Shown in pieces: positions 53,151 to 61,813 of a stretch of 64,000 bases of DNA. The notes under the pieces were generated by a model. That model ran no database searches, had not been told where the DNA came from, and was given only the letters and a program-made list of their open reading frames with translations. Source of the DNA: JANWVO01 sp037446555 (GTDB lineage Bacteria; Acidobacteriota; Terriglobia; Bryobacterales; Bryobacteraceae); the NCBI GenBank assembly GCA_037446555.1, contig JBBIIK010000001.1, forward strand, positions 186,001 to 250,000, in the 5' to 3' direction. A program made the translations under genes and the position numbers. The stretch's first letter is position 1, and each line of letters opens with the position of its first letter.

Positions 53151-53570
53151 TTACCCGTCCCGGCGGGCCAGGCGAATGCGGCCGCGGGCGAGGCGGCGGA
53201 TGAAATCGAGATCGCCGTCCAGAAAATCGTACTCCGGCAAGGCCTCGGCGCGCGCCCAGGCGATCTGCTGAAATGTGCGCGGCTGCGGCTCGCCCTGGAA
53301 CGACTGAACCTGATGGAACAGCAGAATGAGGGGCGGACGGCCGGAGACGCACTGCTCGTAACGTGCGACTTCGGGGCCGATTTCGGCTTCGATGCCCAAC
53401 TCTTCGCGCAACTCCCGTCGCAGAGCGCCCTTGGGCGTTTCTCCCGCCTCAACTTTTCCTCCGGGAAACTCCCATTTCAGCGCGTGGCGGTCCCCGGCCA
53501 TGCGCTGGCCGATGAGGAACAGGCCATCGCGCTGCAGCACTCCGGCGACGACGATGACGGAACGGGCCAT
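53151..53570 (-). CDS. NUDIX hydrolase, MutT-like
   Basis: A 139-residue enzyme with a complete Nudix box: GGKVEAGETPKGALRREL followed by REELGIEA (residues ~36-60). The start MARSVIVVAGVLQRDGLFLIGQR and overall length match MutT-type 8-oxo-dGTP pyrophosphohydrolases, though other nucleotide diphosphates are possible. The ATG at 53570 was chosen over a longer open frame. It is the first gene of the minus-strand unit ending at 48788 and is divergent from the gene at 53733. Confidence 0.85.
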   Translation of the reverse strand: MARSVIVVAGVLQRDGLFLIGQRMAGDRHALKWEFPGGKVEAGETPKGALRRELREELGIEAEIGPEVARYEQCVSGRPPLILLFHQVQSFQGEPQPRTFQQIAWARAEALPEYDFLDGDLDFIRRLARGRIRLARRDG

Positions 53571-53671
53571 GGATCGAGGCAGGCGGAAGGAAAATCGGGA
53601 CCGCTGCTTTGATTTTACTGCGCCGCGCGCGGCTCGCGCCTTCGGCCCGAATCTGAGCGGGGCACCGCGTG

Positions 53672-53700
53672 TTGACAATCAGGCTCAGGGACGTGAGACT
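53672..53700 (+). promoter_or_regulatory. Predicted sigma70 promoter TTGACA-N17-GAGACT
   Basis: TTGACA at 53672-53677 and GAGACT at 53695-53700 are 17 nt apart, giving a leader of about 26 nt for the gene at 53733. The perfect -35 box matches those of the related island at 17.7-20.9 kb. Confidence 0.5.
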
Positions 53701-53732
53701 GGGGGTGCCATCGTCGCCCGGATGGCACGATT

Positions 53733-54493
53733 ATGCCCGCTACGCCGCGCATCGAGTATCACGGCCTGCCCGGTACAGCGGTGTATTTGTTCGGCGTGGA
53801 TGCCCCGGAGTTCCGGGATCTGCTGGAACCATGCAGTCCAGCGGCGGCGGACCCGATGTGGCTGGCGGTGATCGTACGGAATGCTTCTCCGAAAGCATTG
53901 ACCGCCGTGCTGGTGCACTACGAAGCGTCCGAATCCGGCGGGCGAACCCACGCCGTGGATTTTCTCTGGCACACGACGCAGAACCTGGAACACCGCAAGG
54001 CCCGTCCCGGCGAGTCCGTGCTGGTGGACCCGGTTCTCGGGGTTGCCAGGATTGTACGGGAGGGCAAGCAAGCGCCTTGGGGCGGCGGAGATGCGCCCGC
54101 CGGCGCGCAGCGATTGGCCCGGTTTGCGCAGGCGGAGCGGGTGCAGGTGCGGTTGGACTCCGTGATCTATGAGGACGGGCAACTGTTGGGGCCGGACGTG
54201 GCGGGGCTCGAGAAGAGGATGACGGCCTGGTTGCGGGCCGAAAGGGATCTGCACGACGCGCTGCTTCGTATGCCTGCCGGCGAGAGACGCCGCTATCTGG
54301 AAGGGCTCGCCGGCGATCCTGTTTCGGCCTGGATGCGTGCGATGGAAGAGGGGATGAGTCCTCCGCGCACCGGTACGGCGTGGCCGCCATTCTCCTGAAC
54401 CTTTGCCAGAATGCCGCCGGCGAGGAGCAGTTCCTGTCCTGGCTGGACCAGACGCTCGGCCATCCCGTGCCGGCACCGCGCCGCGCGGCGTAA
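53733..54493 (+). pseudogene. Acidobacterial hypothetical protein, probably frameshifted near the 3' end
   Basis: The first frame codes 221 residues, MPATPRIEYHGLPGTAVYLFG to GTAWPPFS, stopping at 54398. The layout (LAVIVRNASPKALTAVLVHYE, a PGES turn, VQVRLDSVIYEDGQLLGPD, then helices KRMTAWLRAERDL) resembles the frameshifted secreted protein at 19892. If one base is added to the GGGG at 54350-54353 the frame continues as DESSAHRYGVAAILLNLCQNA and EEQFLSWLDQTLGHP to a stop at 54493. No signal peptide is visible. The function is unknown; the 3' frameshift is an inference. Confidence 0.5.
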
Positions 54494-54533
54494 GCGTTGT
54501 GCTACACGAAGATTGAGGAGGCGGGTTCCCGGC

Positions 54534-54917
54534 GTGTACAGCGAAGCGTTGCTCGATCACTTTCGTAATCCCCGTCACGCAGGCGTGCTGGAGGCGCCGG
54601 CGCTGATTGTGGACGTCGATAATCCGGCCTGCGGCGACTGGCTGCGCCTGAGCGCGAGGATCGAGGGCGGCGCTGTCGCACGCGCCGCGTTTCAGGTGAA
54701 AGGATGCACGGCATCGATCGCCTGCGGATCGGCGCTCGCCGAATGGCTGCACGGGCGCCGGCTGGCCGAGCTGGAGGACGGGGGCAGGGAAGCGGTGCGG
54801 TCTGCAGTGGAACAGGCCGTGGGCGGGCTTCCCGCCGCTTCCCGGCATGCGGCAGATCTGTGCGCCGATGGTGTAGCGGCGCTGGTGCGCGCGGCTAAGG
54901 CCGAGGCTTCGGCTTGA
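54534..54917 (+). CDS. IscU/NifU-like iron-sulfur cluster scaffold
   Basis: This 127-residue protein starts at a GTG as VYSEALLDHFRNPRHAG, the classic IscU/SufU N-terminus. The three cluster-ligand cysteines are in NPACGD, KGCTASIACGSA and HAADLCADG. A GAGGAGG-like site lies upstream of the GTG. No cysteine desulfurase or other isc/suf gene is adjacent, so it may act as a secondary scaffold. The 3' end overlaps the convergent M16 peptidase gene by 23 nt. Confidence 0.85.
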   Translation: MYSEALLDHFRNPRHAGVLEAPALIVDVDNPACGDWLRLSARIEGGAVARAAFQVKGCTASIACGSALAEWLHGRRLAELEDGGREAVRSAVEQAVGGLPAASRHAADLCADGVAALVRAAKAEASA

Positions 54918-56340
54918 CCAGATCCGGCGACGCCAGGTCGAGGTCCGCCACCGGGATCACGCGCAATGGCCCGTAGGCTTCGAGGTCCTTGGCGAACTCT
55001 TTGGCATTGCCCACCGCCGTGATGGCGAGCCTGTCCGGTTGCAGGAAGCGCCGGACGGCGGCTTCCACATCCGCCCGCGTGAGTTTTTCTAGCCGCTCGC
55101 GGTAGCGCGCCCAGTAGTCGCTGCCGAGTCCGTTGACCTCCGCGGCGAGCACGCGCGCCGCCACCGAGGAGGCGGTTTCGGTGGCGATGGCGAACGAGCC
55201 TGAAAGATATGCCCTGGCCTCTTCGAATTCCGCTTCGGTGGCGGGATTTTCGCGGTATTCCCTCATCAGGTCGACGAGCATGCGGATCGCCTCGGCGGTC
55301 TTCTCCGTGCGCGTGAAGGTGCTGGCTTCGAAGATGCCCGCGAAGCGGCTGGGCTCGAAATACGAGGTGGCGCCGTAGGTAAGCCCCTCGTTGGCGCGGA
55401 GTTTCATGTTCAGCCGCGAATTGAAGCTGCCGCCGAAGATCTGGTTGCCGAGTTGAAGGGCGATGTAGTCGGGGTGGTTCCTGGGAATGCCGGCATGCCC
55501 GACCGCGATGTGCGTCTGGTTCTCGGTGGGCATGTCGACGATCAGCACGCGCGGCTCCGGCGCAGGGGCGGGCGGCAGCGGTTCGTCGGGCGGACCCTGC
55601 TTGCGCCAGCCGCCGAACCACTTCTCGGCGAACGCGAAAGCCTCATCGGGGCTCAGATCGCCGGCGATAACGAGCCAGGCCCGGTTGGGCGCGTAGAACT
55701 TTTCATAGAAGCTGACGAGGTCCTCGCGCTTGAGCGCGGCAATGGTGTCGGGTGTGCCGTCGCCGGGCCATGCGTAGGGATGCGCGCCGAGAATGGCGCG
55801 AGCGCCTGCCACGCCCGCAAGGTACTGCGCGCTGGCGTACTGCACGGCGAGCGAGGACTGCACCTGCTGCCGCTGCCGCTCGATCTCCTCCTCGGCGAAG
55901 ACAGGATTCTGGATGATGTCCGCCATCAGTTCGAAGCCCAAGGAGGCGCGGCTCTTGAGGAATGCCATCGACACAGTGGCCGCGTCCGTGCCGGCCGTGG
56001 CGTTCAGCTGGCCGCCGGCGCTGTCGACCGCCTGGGCGATTTGCTGCGAACTGCGCGTCTTGGTCCCTTCCCGCAGCAGGGCGGCCGCCAGCGAGGCGAG
56101 CCCCGCCTTTTCCGGCGGCGCGTAGGCATGGCCGGCCAGCACCTGCAGCGACGCGGCGACCAGAGGCAGCCGGCGGTCCTCCACGGCCAGCACCCGCAGG
56201 CCGTTAGGGAGCGTGCGTGGCACGGCACGGGGGAATTCATAGGGGCGCGTCGCCGCGGGCGGAGGCGGCGCGGCTTTCTGCACGGGTTGGGCGTTGATCG
56301 TCATGGCCATCATCAGCAGGCAGACTGGGGAGAGCCGCAC
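54895..56340 (-). CDS. M16 peptidase-family protein, catalytically inactive partner
   Basis: A 481-residue secreted protein with a signal (MRLSPVCLLMMAMTINAQ; GTG start). It has the two M16 halves, including LPNGLRVLAVEDRRLPLVAA and NEGLTYGATSYFEPSRFAG, but the zinc motif HxxEH is missing: the equivalent region reads GHAYAPPEKAGLASLAAAL. Such non-catalytic subunits pair with an active M16 subunit and supply the substrate-binding Arg/Tyr. The active partner is encoded just upstream, 21 nt away, so a periplasmic heterodimeric zinc protease is expected. Confidence 0.85.
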   Translation of the reverse strand: MRLSPVCLLMMAMTINAQPVQKAAPPPPAATRPYEFPRAVPRTLPNGLRVLAVEDRRLPLVAASLQVLAGHAYAPPEKAGLASLAAALLREGTKTRSSQQIAQAVDSAGGQLNATAGTDAATVSMAFLKSRASLGFELMADIIQNPVFAEEEIERQRQQVQSSLAVQYASAQYLAGVAGARAILGAHPYAWPGDGTPDTIAALKREDLVSFYEKFYAPNRAWLVIAGDLSPDEAFAFAEKWFGGWRKQGPPDEPLPPAPAPEPRVLIVDMPTENQTHIAVGHAGIPRNHPDYIALQLGNQIFGGSFNSRLNMKLRANEGLTYGATSYFEPSRFAGIFEASTFTRTEKTAEAIRMLVDLMREYRENPATEAEFEEARAYLSGSFAIATETASSVAARVLAAEVNGLGSDYWARYRERLEKLTRADVEAAVRRFLQPDRLAITAVGNAKEFAKDLEAYGPLRVIPVADLDLASPDLVKPKPRP

Positions 56341-56361
56341 GGGGAGACTCCAGGTTTCAGG

Positions 56362-57717
56362 CTACTTTCCGTCGTTCGCCGCCGGGTGGATGAACACGCG
56401 CGTCTGGCGTTGCGGCGACAGATACGTCCGCACGGCCCGCTGGACGTCGGCGGCGTTGACGCGGCGGTAACGGTCCAGTTCGCTGTTGTAGCGTTGTGGA
56501 TCCTTCACCAGGACAGCGCACTTGCCGAGGAAGTCCGCCTTGGCCTGCATGCTTTCGCGCTCGAGGATGAACGAGGCCAGGATCTGGTTTTTCGCCTTTT
56601 CCAGCTCCGCTTCCGTGACGGGCTTTTCCGCCATTTCGGCGAGAATCGCTTCCATTGTTTCGAGGATTTTGCGAATGTCCTTGCCGGGATTGGCGATGGC
56701 GTAGGCGAAAAAGATCGACGGCCCTTCCAGCAGCAGCGCCTCGCCCTGGGCGGCGAGGGCCGCCTGCTCCTCGTAGACGAGCTTGCGGTAGAGGCGAGAA
56801 CTCTGCCCGGCGGAGAGGATCATGGAGGCGATCTCGAGCGCGTAGCTGTCGGGATGTCCGGCGGGCGGCAGATGGTAGGCGCCAACGACGGCGTCGAGCG
56901 GCGCCTTGGGGTCTTTCAGCGAGGCTTCGCGCCTCTGCTTCTGCTCCGGCTCGGTGGCGCGCACCCGGGGGACGCGCTTGCCACGCGGGATGGCGCCGAA
57001 GTGGCGCTCCGCCAGGCGGAAGGCCTCGTCCGTGTCGAAGTCGCCCACCAGGATCACGGTGGCGTTGTTCGGCACGTAGTAAAGGCTGTGGAAGGCGCGG
57101 ACATCTTCCAGTGTGGCGCGGTCGAGATCCTCGGCCGAGCCGATGGGCGAATGCTTGTAGGGGTAGCGGACGTAAGTGTTCCGCAGCACCTCTTCGAGCA
57201 GGTTTCCGTAAGGCGGGTTTTCCACGCGGAGGCGCCGCTCCTCCTTCACCACCTCGCGCTCCTTGCGGAAGTTCTCTTCGCTGACGTCGAGCGACGCCAT
57301 GCGGTCGGCTTCCAGCCACAGCATGCGCTCCAGGTAGTTCGAGGGGAACGTCTCCCAGTAGACGGTGGTGTCGAAGCCAGTGTAGGCGTTCACGACGCCG
57401 CCCGCCTGCCGGACCATACGCATGTGCTCTTCGGGGCCTACGTTCTTCGAGCCGCGGAACATCATGTGCTCGAACAGGTGGGCAAAGCCGGTGCGTCCCG
57501 GCTTTTCGTCCTTGGAGCCGACGTGGTACCAGACCTGCAGGTTGACCACCGGGCGCGAACGGTCCTCGGCGGCGACAATCCTGAGCCCGTTTTTCAGGGT
57601 TTTCTGCCGGATCTGGAGCGCCGGCGGCGCGTCAGCGGCAATCGCGTTGGCAACGATCATGAGGAAAAGTGTGGAAGCGCGGCGGGCGCGGCGCCAGCCG
57701 CCCGGTTCTGGGTGCAT
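56362..57717 (-). CDS. M16 zinc peptidase, active subunit
   Basis: A 451-residue secreted protein with a signal (WRRARRASTLFLMIVANAIAA). The inverted zinc motif HxxEH is HLFEHMMF (residues ~80-87), and the third ligand Glu is expected in the LWLEADRM region and downstream ENFRKEREVVKEERR. It belongs to the processing-protease family (pitrilysin/PqqF/MPP type) and probably degrades small periplasmic peptides. It is followed closely by its catalytically dead paralogue. Confidence 0.88.
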   Translation of the reverse strand: MHPEPGGWRRARRASTLFLMIVANAIAADAPPALQIRQKTLKNGLRIVAAEDRSRPVVNLQVWYHVGSKDEKPGRTGFAHLFEHMMFRGSKNVGPEEHMRMVRQAGGVVNAYTGFDTTVYWETFPSNYLERMLWLEADRMASLDVSEENFRKEREVVKEERRLRVENPPYGNLLEEVLRNTYVRYPYKHSPIGSAEDLDRATLEDVRAFHSLYYVPNNATVILVGDFDTDEAFRLAERHFGAIPRGKRVPRVRATEPEQKQRREASLKDPKAPLDAVVGAYHLPPAGHPDSYALEIASMILSAGQSSRLYRKLVYEEQAALAAQGEALLLEGPSIFFAYAIANPGKDIRKILETMEAILAEMAEKPVTEAELEKAKNQILASFILERESMQAKADFLGKCAVLVKDPQRYNSELDRYRRVNAADVQRAVRTYLSPQRQTRVFIHPAANDGK

Positions 57718-57775
57718 AAAAGGAAAGCCCGGATGCGAGCCTTGTACTTCGAGGGTAGCAGAAGCGGAGCCCCTG

Positions 57776-58411
57776 TTACGGAAGCTCGCGCACCCAGATG
57801 TCCTTGAACTGCATATGGCCTTCGCCGCCGGAGTGAAGCTGAAGGGCGATGGTGCCGGCCAGGAAAGGCGCGCGCGGATCGGTGAAGTCGATCATCTGCA
57901 CGCCATTCAGCCGCGACGTGTAACGGTTGCCGTTCACTGTCACCAGCATCTCGTTCCATTCGTTCTGGCGCACGACGGTTTCGTTTTCCGGCGCGGGCCA
58001 GACGATCCAGGCGCGTCCGAAGCCGTAGACGCCCCCGGTGTGGCGGCCGATGGTGCAGTCGATCTCGAACTGCGCGCCCTGGCTGACGTCGGCCGTGCCG
58101 GGTTTGAAGCGCGTGTGGAAATACACACCGGAATTTCCCGTGCCGATGCACTTGAATTTGAGGGAAAGCTGGAAATTGCGGTAATCCTTCGCGGTCTCGA
58201 GATAGCCGTATTCCTTGGTGACCGCACGGCCGATCAGGACGCCGTCTACGACGCTCCACTCCTCCTTGCCTACCGGATTCCACCCGGCCAGGTCCTTTCC
58301 GTTGAAGAGCTGGACCCAGTCCTCTCCGGGCGGGCGCACGCCCTTCGGCAGTTGCGCCAGCGCCGCGGCCGCCGCGGACAGCAACAGAAAAACGCAGATC
58401 GAACGCTTCAT
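57776..58411 (-). CDS. Secreted DUF1080 family protein
   Basis: A 211-residue protein with a Sec signal (MKRSICVFLLLSAAAAALAQ). DUF1080 features are VQLFNGKDLAGWNPVG, WSVVDGVLIG, GNSGVYFHTRF and the C-terminal MQFKDIWVREL. It resembles the DUF1080 protein of the sugar operon at 12.7 kb but has a different signal type. It may hydrolyse 3-keto-glycosides or bind glycans in the periplasm. It stands between the M16 pair and the amino-sugar genes without a clear operon partner. Confidence 0.8.
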   Translation of the reverse strand: MKRSICVFLLLSAAAAALAQLPKGVRPPGEDWVQLFNGKDLAGWNPVGKEEWSVVDGVLIGRAVTKEYGYLETAKDYRNFQLSLKFKCIGTGNSGVYFHTRFKPGTADVSQGAQFEIDCTIGRHTGGVYGFGRAWIVWPAPENETVVRQNEWNEMLVTVNGNRYTSRLNGVQMIDFTDPRAPFLAGTIALQLHSGGEGHMQFKDIWVRELP

Positions 58412-58444
58412 GCGTTCCAGCATATCCCGCCGCGCGGAGGCCCG

Positions 58445-59557
58445 CTAGACGCCCGCCCAGCGGTTGCAGGCGTCGATCGCCGCCTGCGCTTCACCGTCGG
58501 TCAGATAGGGATAGACCGGCAGGCTTGCCTGGCGCCGGCAGAAGCGGCGCGCGGATTCCGGGTCTCCCGCGAGTTCGTGCGGCGCTTCGCGCATCGCCTC
58601 CTGATCAAACAAAGGCAGCGGATAATGTTCCGCCGTCTGCACGCCGCAGGCCGCCATGTGCCCGCGAAAGGCTTCCTTGGCGCCGTCGGGAACGAGAACC
58701 GGGAACAGGTGCCAGACGGACTCCGAGCCTGGCGGCGGCGCGGGAATCTCGAGCTGCGGGTGCCGGATCCCTTCGATGTAGGCGCGCGCAATCTCGCGCC
58801 GGCGCGCTGTCCACCGGTGGAGGCGCGGCAGGCCCGCCTCCAGCAAAAACGCGGCCTGAATCTCGTCGAGCCGGCTGTTGAGCCCGATGGCGACGTGGCG
58901 GTACTTGCACTGCTGGCCGTAGTCGCGCAGGCAGCGCGCGCCGGCGGCGACATCGGCATCGTTGGTCAGCAGTGCGCCGCCGTCGCCCATGGCGCCGAGG
59001 TTCTTTGTCGGATAGAAACTGGTGGCGGCCGCCACTCCCGCCGTGCCGCAGGAGCGGCCGCGCGAGCGCGCCAGCACCGACTGCGCGCAGTCCTCCACGA
59101 TCCGCACGCCGCGCCGCGCGATGCGTTCCAGCTTCTCCATCTCCAGGCAATGCCCGTAAAGGTGCACCGGGACGAAGAAGCGCAGGGAAGGGTCTTGTTG
59201 GAAGAGTTCGTCGCTGGCGTCGAGATCCACGAGTCCGTTCGGCGCGCAGGGGGCGAAGACAGGCACGCCTCCAGCGCGCAGCACCGCCAGCGCCGTGGCG
59301 AACGCCGAGATGGGCGCCACCAGGACGCGGTCCCCAGGGAGGCAGCCCGCGGCGCGCAGCCCAATCTCGAGCGCATCGAGGCCGCTGGCCACGCCGACGG
59401 CCTCGCGCAGGCCCCACAACTCGGCCAACCGGCGCTCAAAGTTCTCCACCTCGCGGCCCAGGATGTACCAGCCCGAGGCACCGGCCCGGTCCAGGGCGCG
59501 GTGGAAGCAGGCGGCCGTGTCGTCCCACTGCCTGCGGAAGTCATTCATGAAAATCAT
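58445..59557 (-). CDS. DegT/DnrJ/EryC1 sugar aminotransferase
   Basis: This 370-residue PLP enzyme has the Lys of the internal aldimine in SFYPTKNLGAMGDGG (residues ~190-204), preceded by the PLP-contacting VEDCAQS. The family transaminates dTDP- or UDP-keto sugars. Its partner, coupled by ATGA, is a WxcM-like acetyltransferase/ketoisomerase, so the pair most resembles WxcK/FdtB in dTDP-Fuc3NAc-type (3-amino-3,6-dideoxyhexose) synthesis. A second start three codons inside is possible. Confidence 0.85.
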   Translation of the reverse strand: MIFMNDFRRQWDDTAACFHRALDRAGASGWYILGREVENFERRLAELWGLREAVGVASGLDALEIGLRAAGCLPGDRVLVAPISAFATALAVLRAGGVPVFAPCAPNGLVDLDASDELFQQDPSLRFFVPVHLYGHCLEMEKLERIARRGVRIVEDCAQSVLARSRGRSCGTAGVAAATSFYPTKNLGAMGDGGALLTNDADVAAGARCLRDYGQQCKYRHVAIGLNSRLDEIQAAFLLEAGLPRLHRWTARRREIARAYIEGIRHPQLEIPAPPPGSESVWHLFPVLVPDGAKEAFRGHMAACGVQTAEHYPLPLFDQEAMREAPHELAGDPESARRFCRRQASLPVYPYLTDGEAQAAIDACNRWAGV

Positions 59558-60495
59558 GGCTGATTTCCCCGAGGAAGGGAGAGAAATTCCGTGTAATCAC
59601 GGATATAATCCTCCGGATCATAGTGATCCGAAGCCAGAACCAGAAGCACGGCGTCCGGCGTATATTTGTACTGGACGCCCCAGACCAGAGGAGGAATATA
59701 CAGGCCGAAATTCGGGCGGTCTAGAATGAATTCCTCCCGGTTTTCCCCGTCGTCGGCGACGAAATGGCAGCTCCCATGCACGCAGACCAGAAACTGGTGC
59801 AGTGCGCGGTGGGCGTGCTCGCCGCGAATTTTCTGGTCTTCGACGCCGAAGACCAGGAAGAAACGCCGGATTTCGAAGGGCACCTGCCGCCCCGTCTCGC
59901 CGATGGCCAGGTTGCCACGGAGATCCTCCACCAAGGGGAGGAAGTGGAAGGTGACGCCGCGGACACGCGTGGCAACGGCGCCAGGTTGTTCCGGAGGCGC
60001 AGCCACGGGCGCCGGCGGGCGCCGGGGCGTCAATCCAGCGTATCCGGTGATGCGCGCGGGATTGCCGGCCACCACGGCGTCGGCGGGCACGTTCCGCGTC
60101 ACGACGGCGCCGGCGCCCACAACCGCCCGCGGCCCGACCGTGACGCCGGCGACGATCGTCGCATTGGCGCCGATGGCGGCGCCCCTTCCGATGCGCGTGG
60201 GCTGGCTCTCTTCGCCGCCGGCCGGGGAGGAGCTGCTCATGGTCACCACATGCGGCCCCAGCACGGCGCAGTCTTCCACAACCACCCCGCCGGCCACCCG
60301 GCAGCCGTCATGCAGCACCACGTCGTCGCCAACAACTGCGCCCGGGCTAACACAGACGTGTTCGCGGATCTGGCATCGCTTGCCGATTCGCGCACCGGGC
60401 GAGATCCGGCTGAACGCCCCAACGCAGGTGCCAGCGCCAATCTCCACCGCCTCTACCAGGCTGGCCGGGTGGAGGCGAATCCCCGTTTCACCCAT
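59554..60495 (-). CDS. WxcM-like fusion: left-handed beta-helix acyltransferase + sugar 3,4-ketoisomerase
   Basis: A 313-residue two-domain protein. Residues ~5-155 are hexapeptide repeats ending in VVAGNPARITGYAG, a sugar N-acetyltransferase. After a Pro/Ala linker, residues ~175-310 are an FdtA-type cupin (LVEDLRGNLAIGE, EIRRFFLVFGVEDQKIRGEHAHRALHQFLVC). Xanthomonas WxcM has the same fusion. It should isomerise dTDP-4-keto-6-deoxyglucose and later acetylate the amino sugar made by the adjacent aminotransferase. The ATG at 60495 was chosen; an earlier GTG at 60513 is possible. rmlA and rmlB are not in the window. Confidence 0.85.
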   Translation of the reverse strand: MGETGIRLHPASLVEAVEIGAGTCVGAFSRISPGARIGKRCQIREHVCVSPGAVVGDDVVLHDGCRVAGGVVVEDCAVLGPHVVTMSSSSPAGGEESQPTRIGRGAAIGANATIVAGVTVGPRAVVGAGAVVTRNVPADAVVAGNPARITGYAGLTPRRPPAPVAAPPEQPGAVATRVRGVTFHFLPLVEDLRGNLAIGETGRQVPFEIRRFFLVFGVEDQKIRGEHAHRALHQFLVCVHGSCHFVADDGENREEFILDRPNFGLYIPPLVWGVQYKYTPDAVLLVLASDHYDPEDYIRDYTEFLSLPRGNQP

Positions 60496-60580
60496 GGCTG
60501 CCAGTATAGCCACAGCGGCGGCTGGATTCCCGGATTCGTCGGTGATAGGTTAAAACCAACAGCCTTGCAGGAGGTGAGTC

Positions 60581-61813
60581 ATGGCGCAACAGGACTGGCT
60601 GGCCATGGCGGCAGAGGAGGCGGCAAGACGGATCCTGGCACGCTCGGGAGGTCCCTCGGTGCGTATCGTACTCCTCACAGGGGGCGCGGTGGATGCTGGC
60701 GGCGCGCAGCCGCAGTTTACGCTCTCTATCCGCACATGGCGCGCGCTGGGGGCCATGCTGATCGATCCGGAGTCGGGATTCGCGGAGAGCTACGCTTCCA
60801 GCGCGGCAGAAGTGGACGGGCCTCTCGCGGAATTCTGCGAAGAAATCTACCGGCGCTGCCCGTGGCCGCGCTCGGGCCGTGGCTTGGCGGGGCTGCTGTC
60901 GCGGCATCCCGACTGGACGCAAAGCCGATCGCTGCGCGGCGCAAGGGCCAACATTCACCGCCATTACGATCTCGGCAACGAGTTCTACCGGCTCTGGCTC
61001 GACGAGGAGATGCTCTACACCTGTGCGTTCTTCCCGCGCGAGGACGCGACGCTCGAGGAGGCGCAGCAGGCGAAGATGGAGCGGGTGGCGCGAAAGCTCG
61101 CCCTGCAACGGGATGAGCGCGTGGCCGAGGCCGGTTGCGGCTGGGGCGCCTTCGCGCTCTATATCGCGCGGGTGCATGGCTGCCGCGTCCGGGCGTTCAA
61201 CATCAGCGAGGAGCAGATCGCGTGGGCGCGGCGCCGGGCGCGCGAGCTTGGGCTTGAGGGCAGGGTGGAGTTCGTGCTGGACGATTACCGTAACATCACC
61301 GGCTCCTACGATGTCTTCGCCTCCATCGGGATGCTCGAGCATGTCGGCAAGGACCACTACCGCGAGCTCGGCGAGGTGATCCGGCGCACCATCGGGGACA
61401 GCGGCCGCGGGCTGCTGCACTTCATCGGGCGTTCCAGTCCGGCGCCACTGAGCGCGTGGATCCGCAAGCGCATCTTTCCGGGGGCCTACGCGCCCGCGCT
61501 CAGCGAGATGCTTCCGTTGCTCGAGGCGGGCGACTACCGGGTGGCGGATGTCGAGAACCTCCGCTCCCACTATGCGCGCACACTGCGTTGCTGGCGCGAG
61601 CGGTTCGAAGCGGCCGAGCCGCGCGTGCGCCAGATGTTCAGCGAGGAGTTCGCCCGGGCCTGGAAGCTTTATCTGGCCGGCTCCGAAGCGGCGTTCCGCA
61701 GCGGGTCGTTGCAACTTTACCAGGTGCTGTTCGCCGGGCCGAGATGCGCACGGGCGCTGTGGACGCGCGAAGGCGAGCAGCAGGCGCAACTGCGCGCGGC
61801 GGGCGGCGCATGA
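60581..61813 (+). CDS. Cyclopropane-fatty-acid synthase family methyltransferase
   Basis: A 410-residue SAM-dependent enzyme. IHRHYDLGNEFYRLWLD and YTCAFFPRED are hallmark CFA segments. The SAM loop is EAGCGWGAFALY, and SIGMLEHVG holds the conserved Glu-His. It methylenates or methylates double bonds of membrane phospholipid acyl chains. A textbook AGGAGGTGAG ribosome binding site precedes the ATG, in contrast to the leaderless genes elsewhere. It is coupled by ATGA to a flavoprotein reductase, which suggests a product other than a plain cyclopropane. Confidence 0.88.
   Translation: MAQQDWLAMAAEEAARRILARSGGPSVRIVLLTGGAVDAGGAQPQFTLSIRTWRALGAMLIDPESGFAESYASSAAEVDGPLAEFCEEIYRRCPWPRSGRGLAGLLSRHPDWTQSRSLRGARANIHRHYDLGNEFYRLWLDEEMLYTCAFFPREDATLEEAQQAKMERVARKLALQRDERVAEAGCGWGAFALYIARVHGCRVRAFNISEEQIAWARRRARELGLEGRVEFVLDDYRNITGSYDVFASIGMLEHVGKDHYRELGEVIRRTIGDSGRGLLHFIGRSSPAPLSAWIRKRIFPGAYAPALSEMLPLLEAGDYRVADVENLRSHYARTLRCWRERFEAAEPRVRQMFSEEFARAWKLYLAGSEAAFRSGSLQLYQVLFAGPRCARALWTREGEQQAQLRAAGGA

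Noticed and set aside
58445..60495. Assignment to UDP-linked amino sugars such as bacillosamine
   Set aside because: The FdtA-type cupin ketoisomerase domain points to dTDP-4-keto-6-deoxyglucose chemistry instead.
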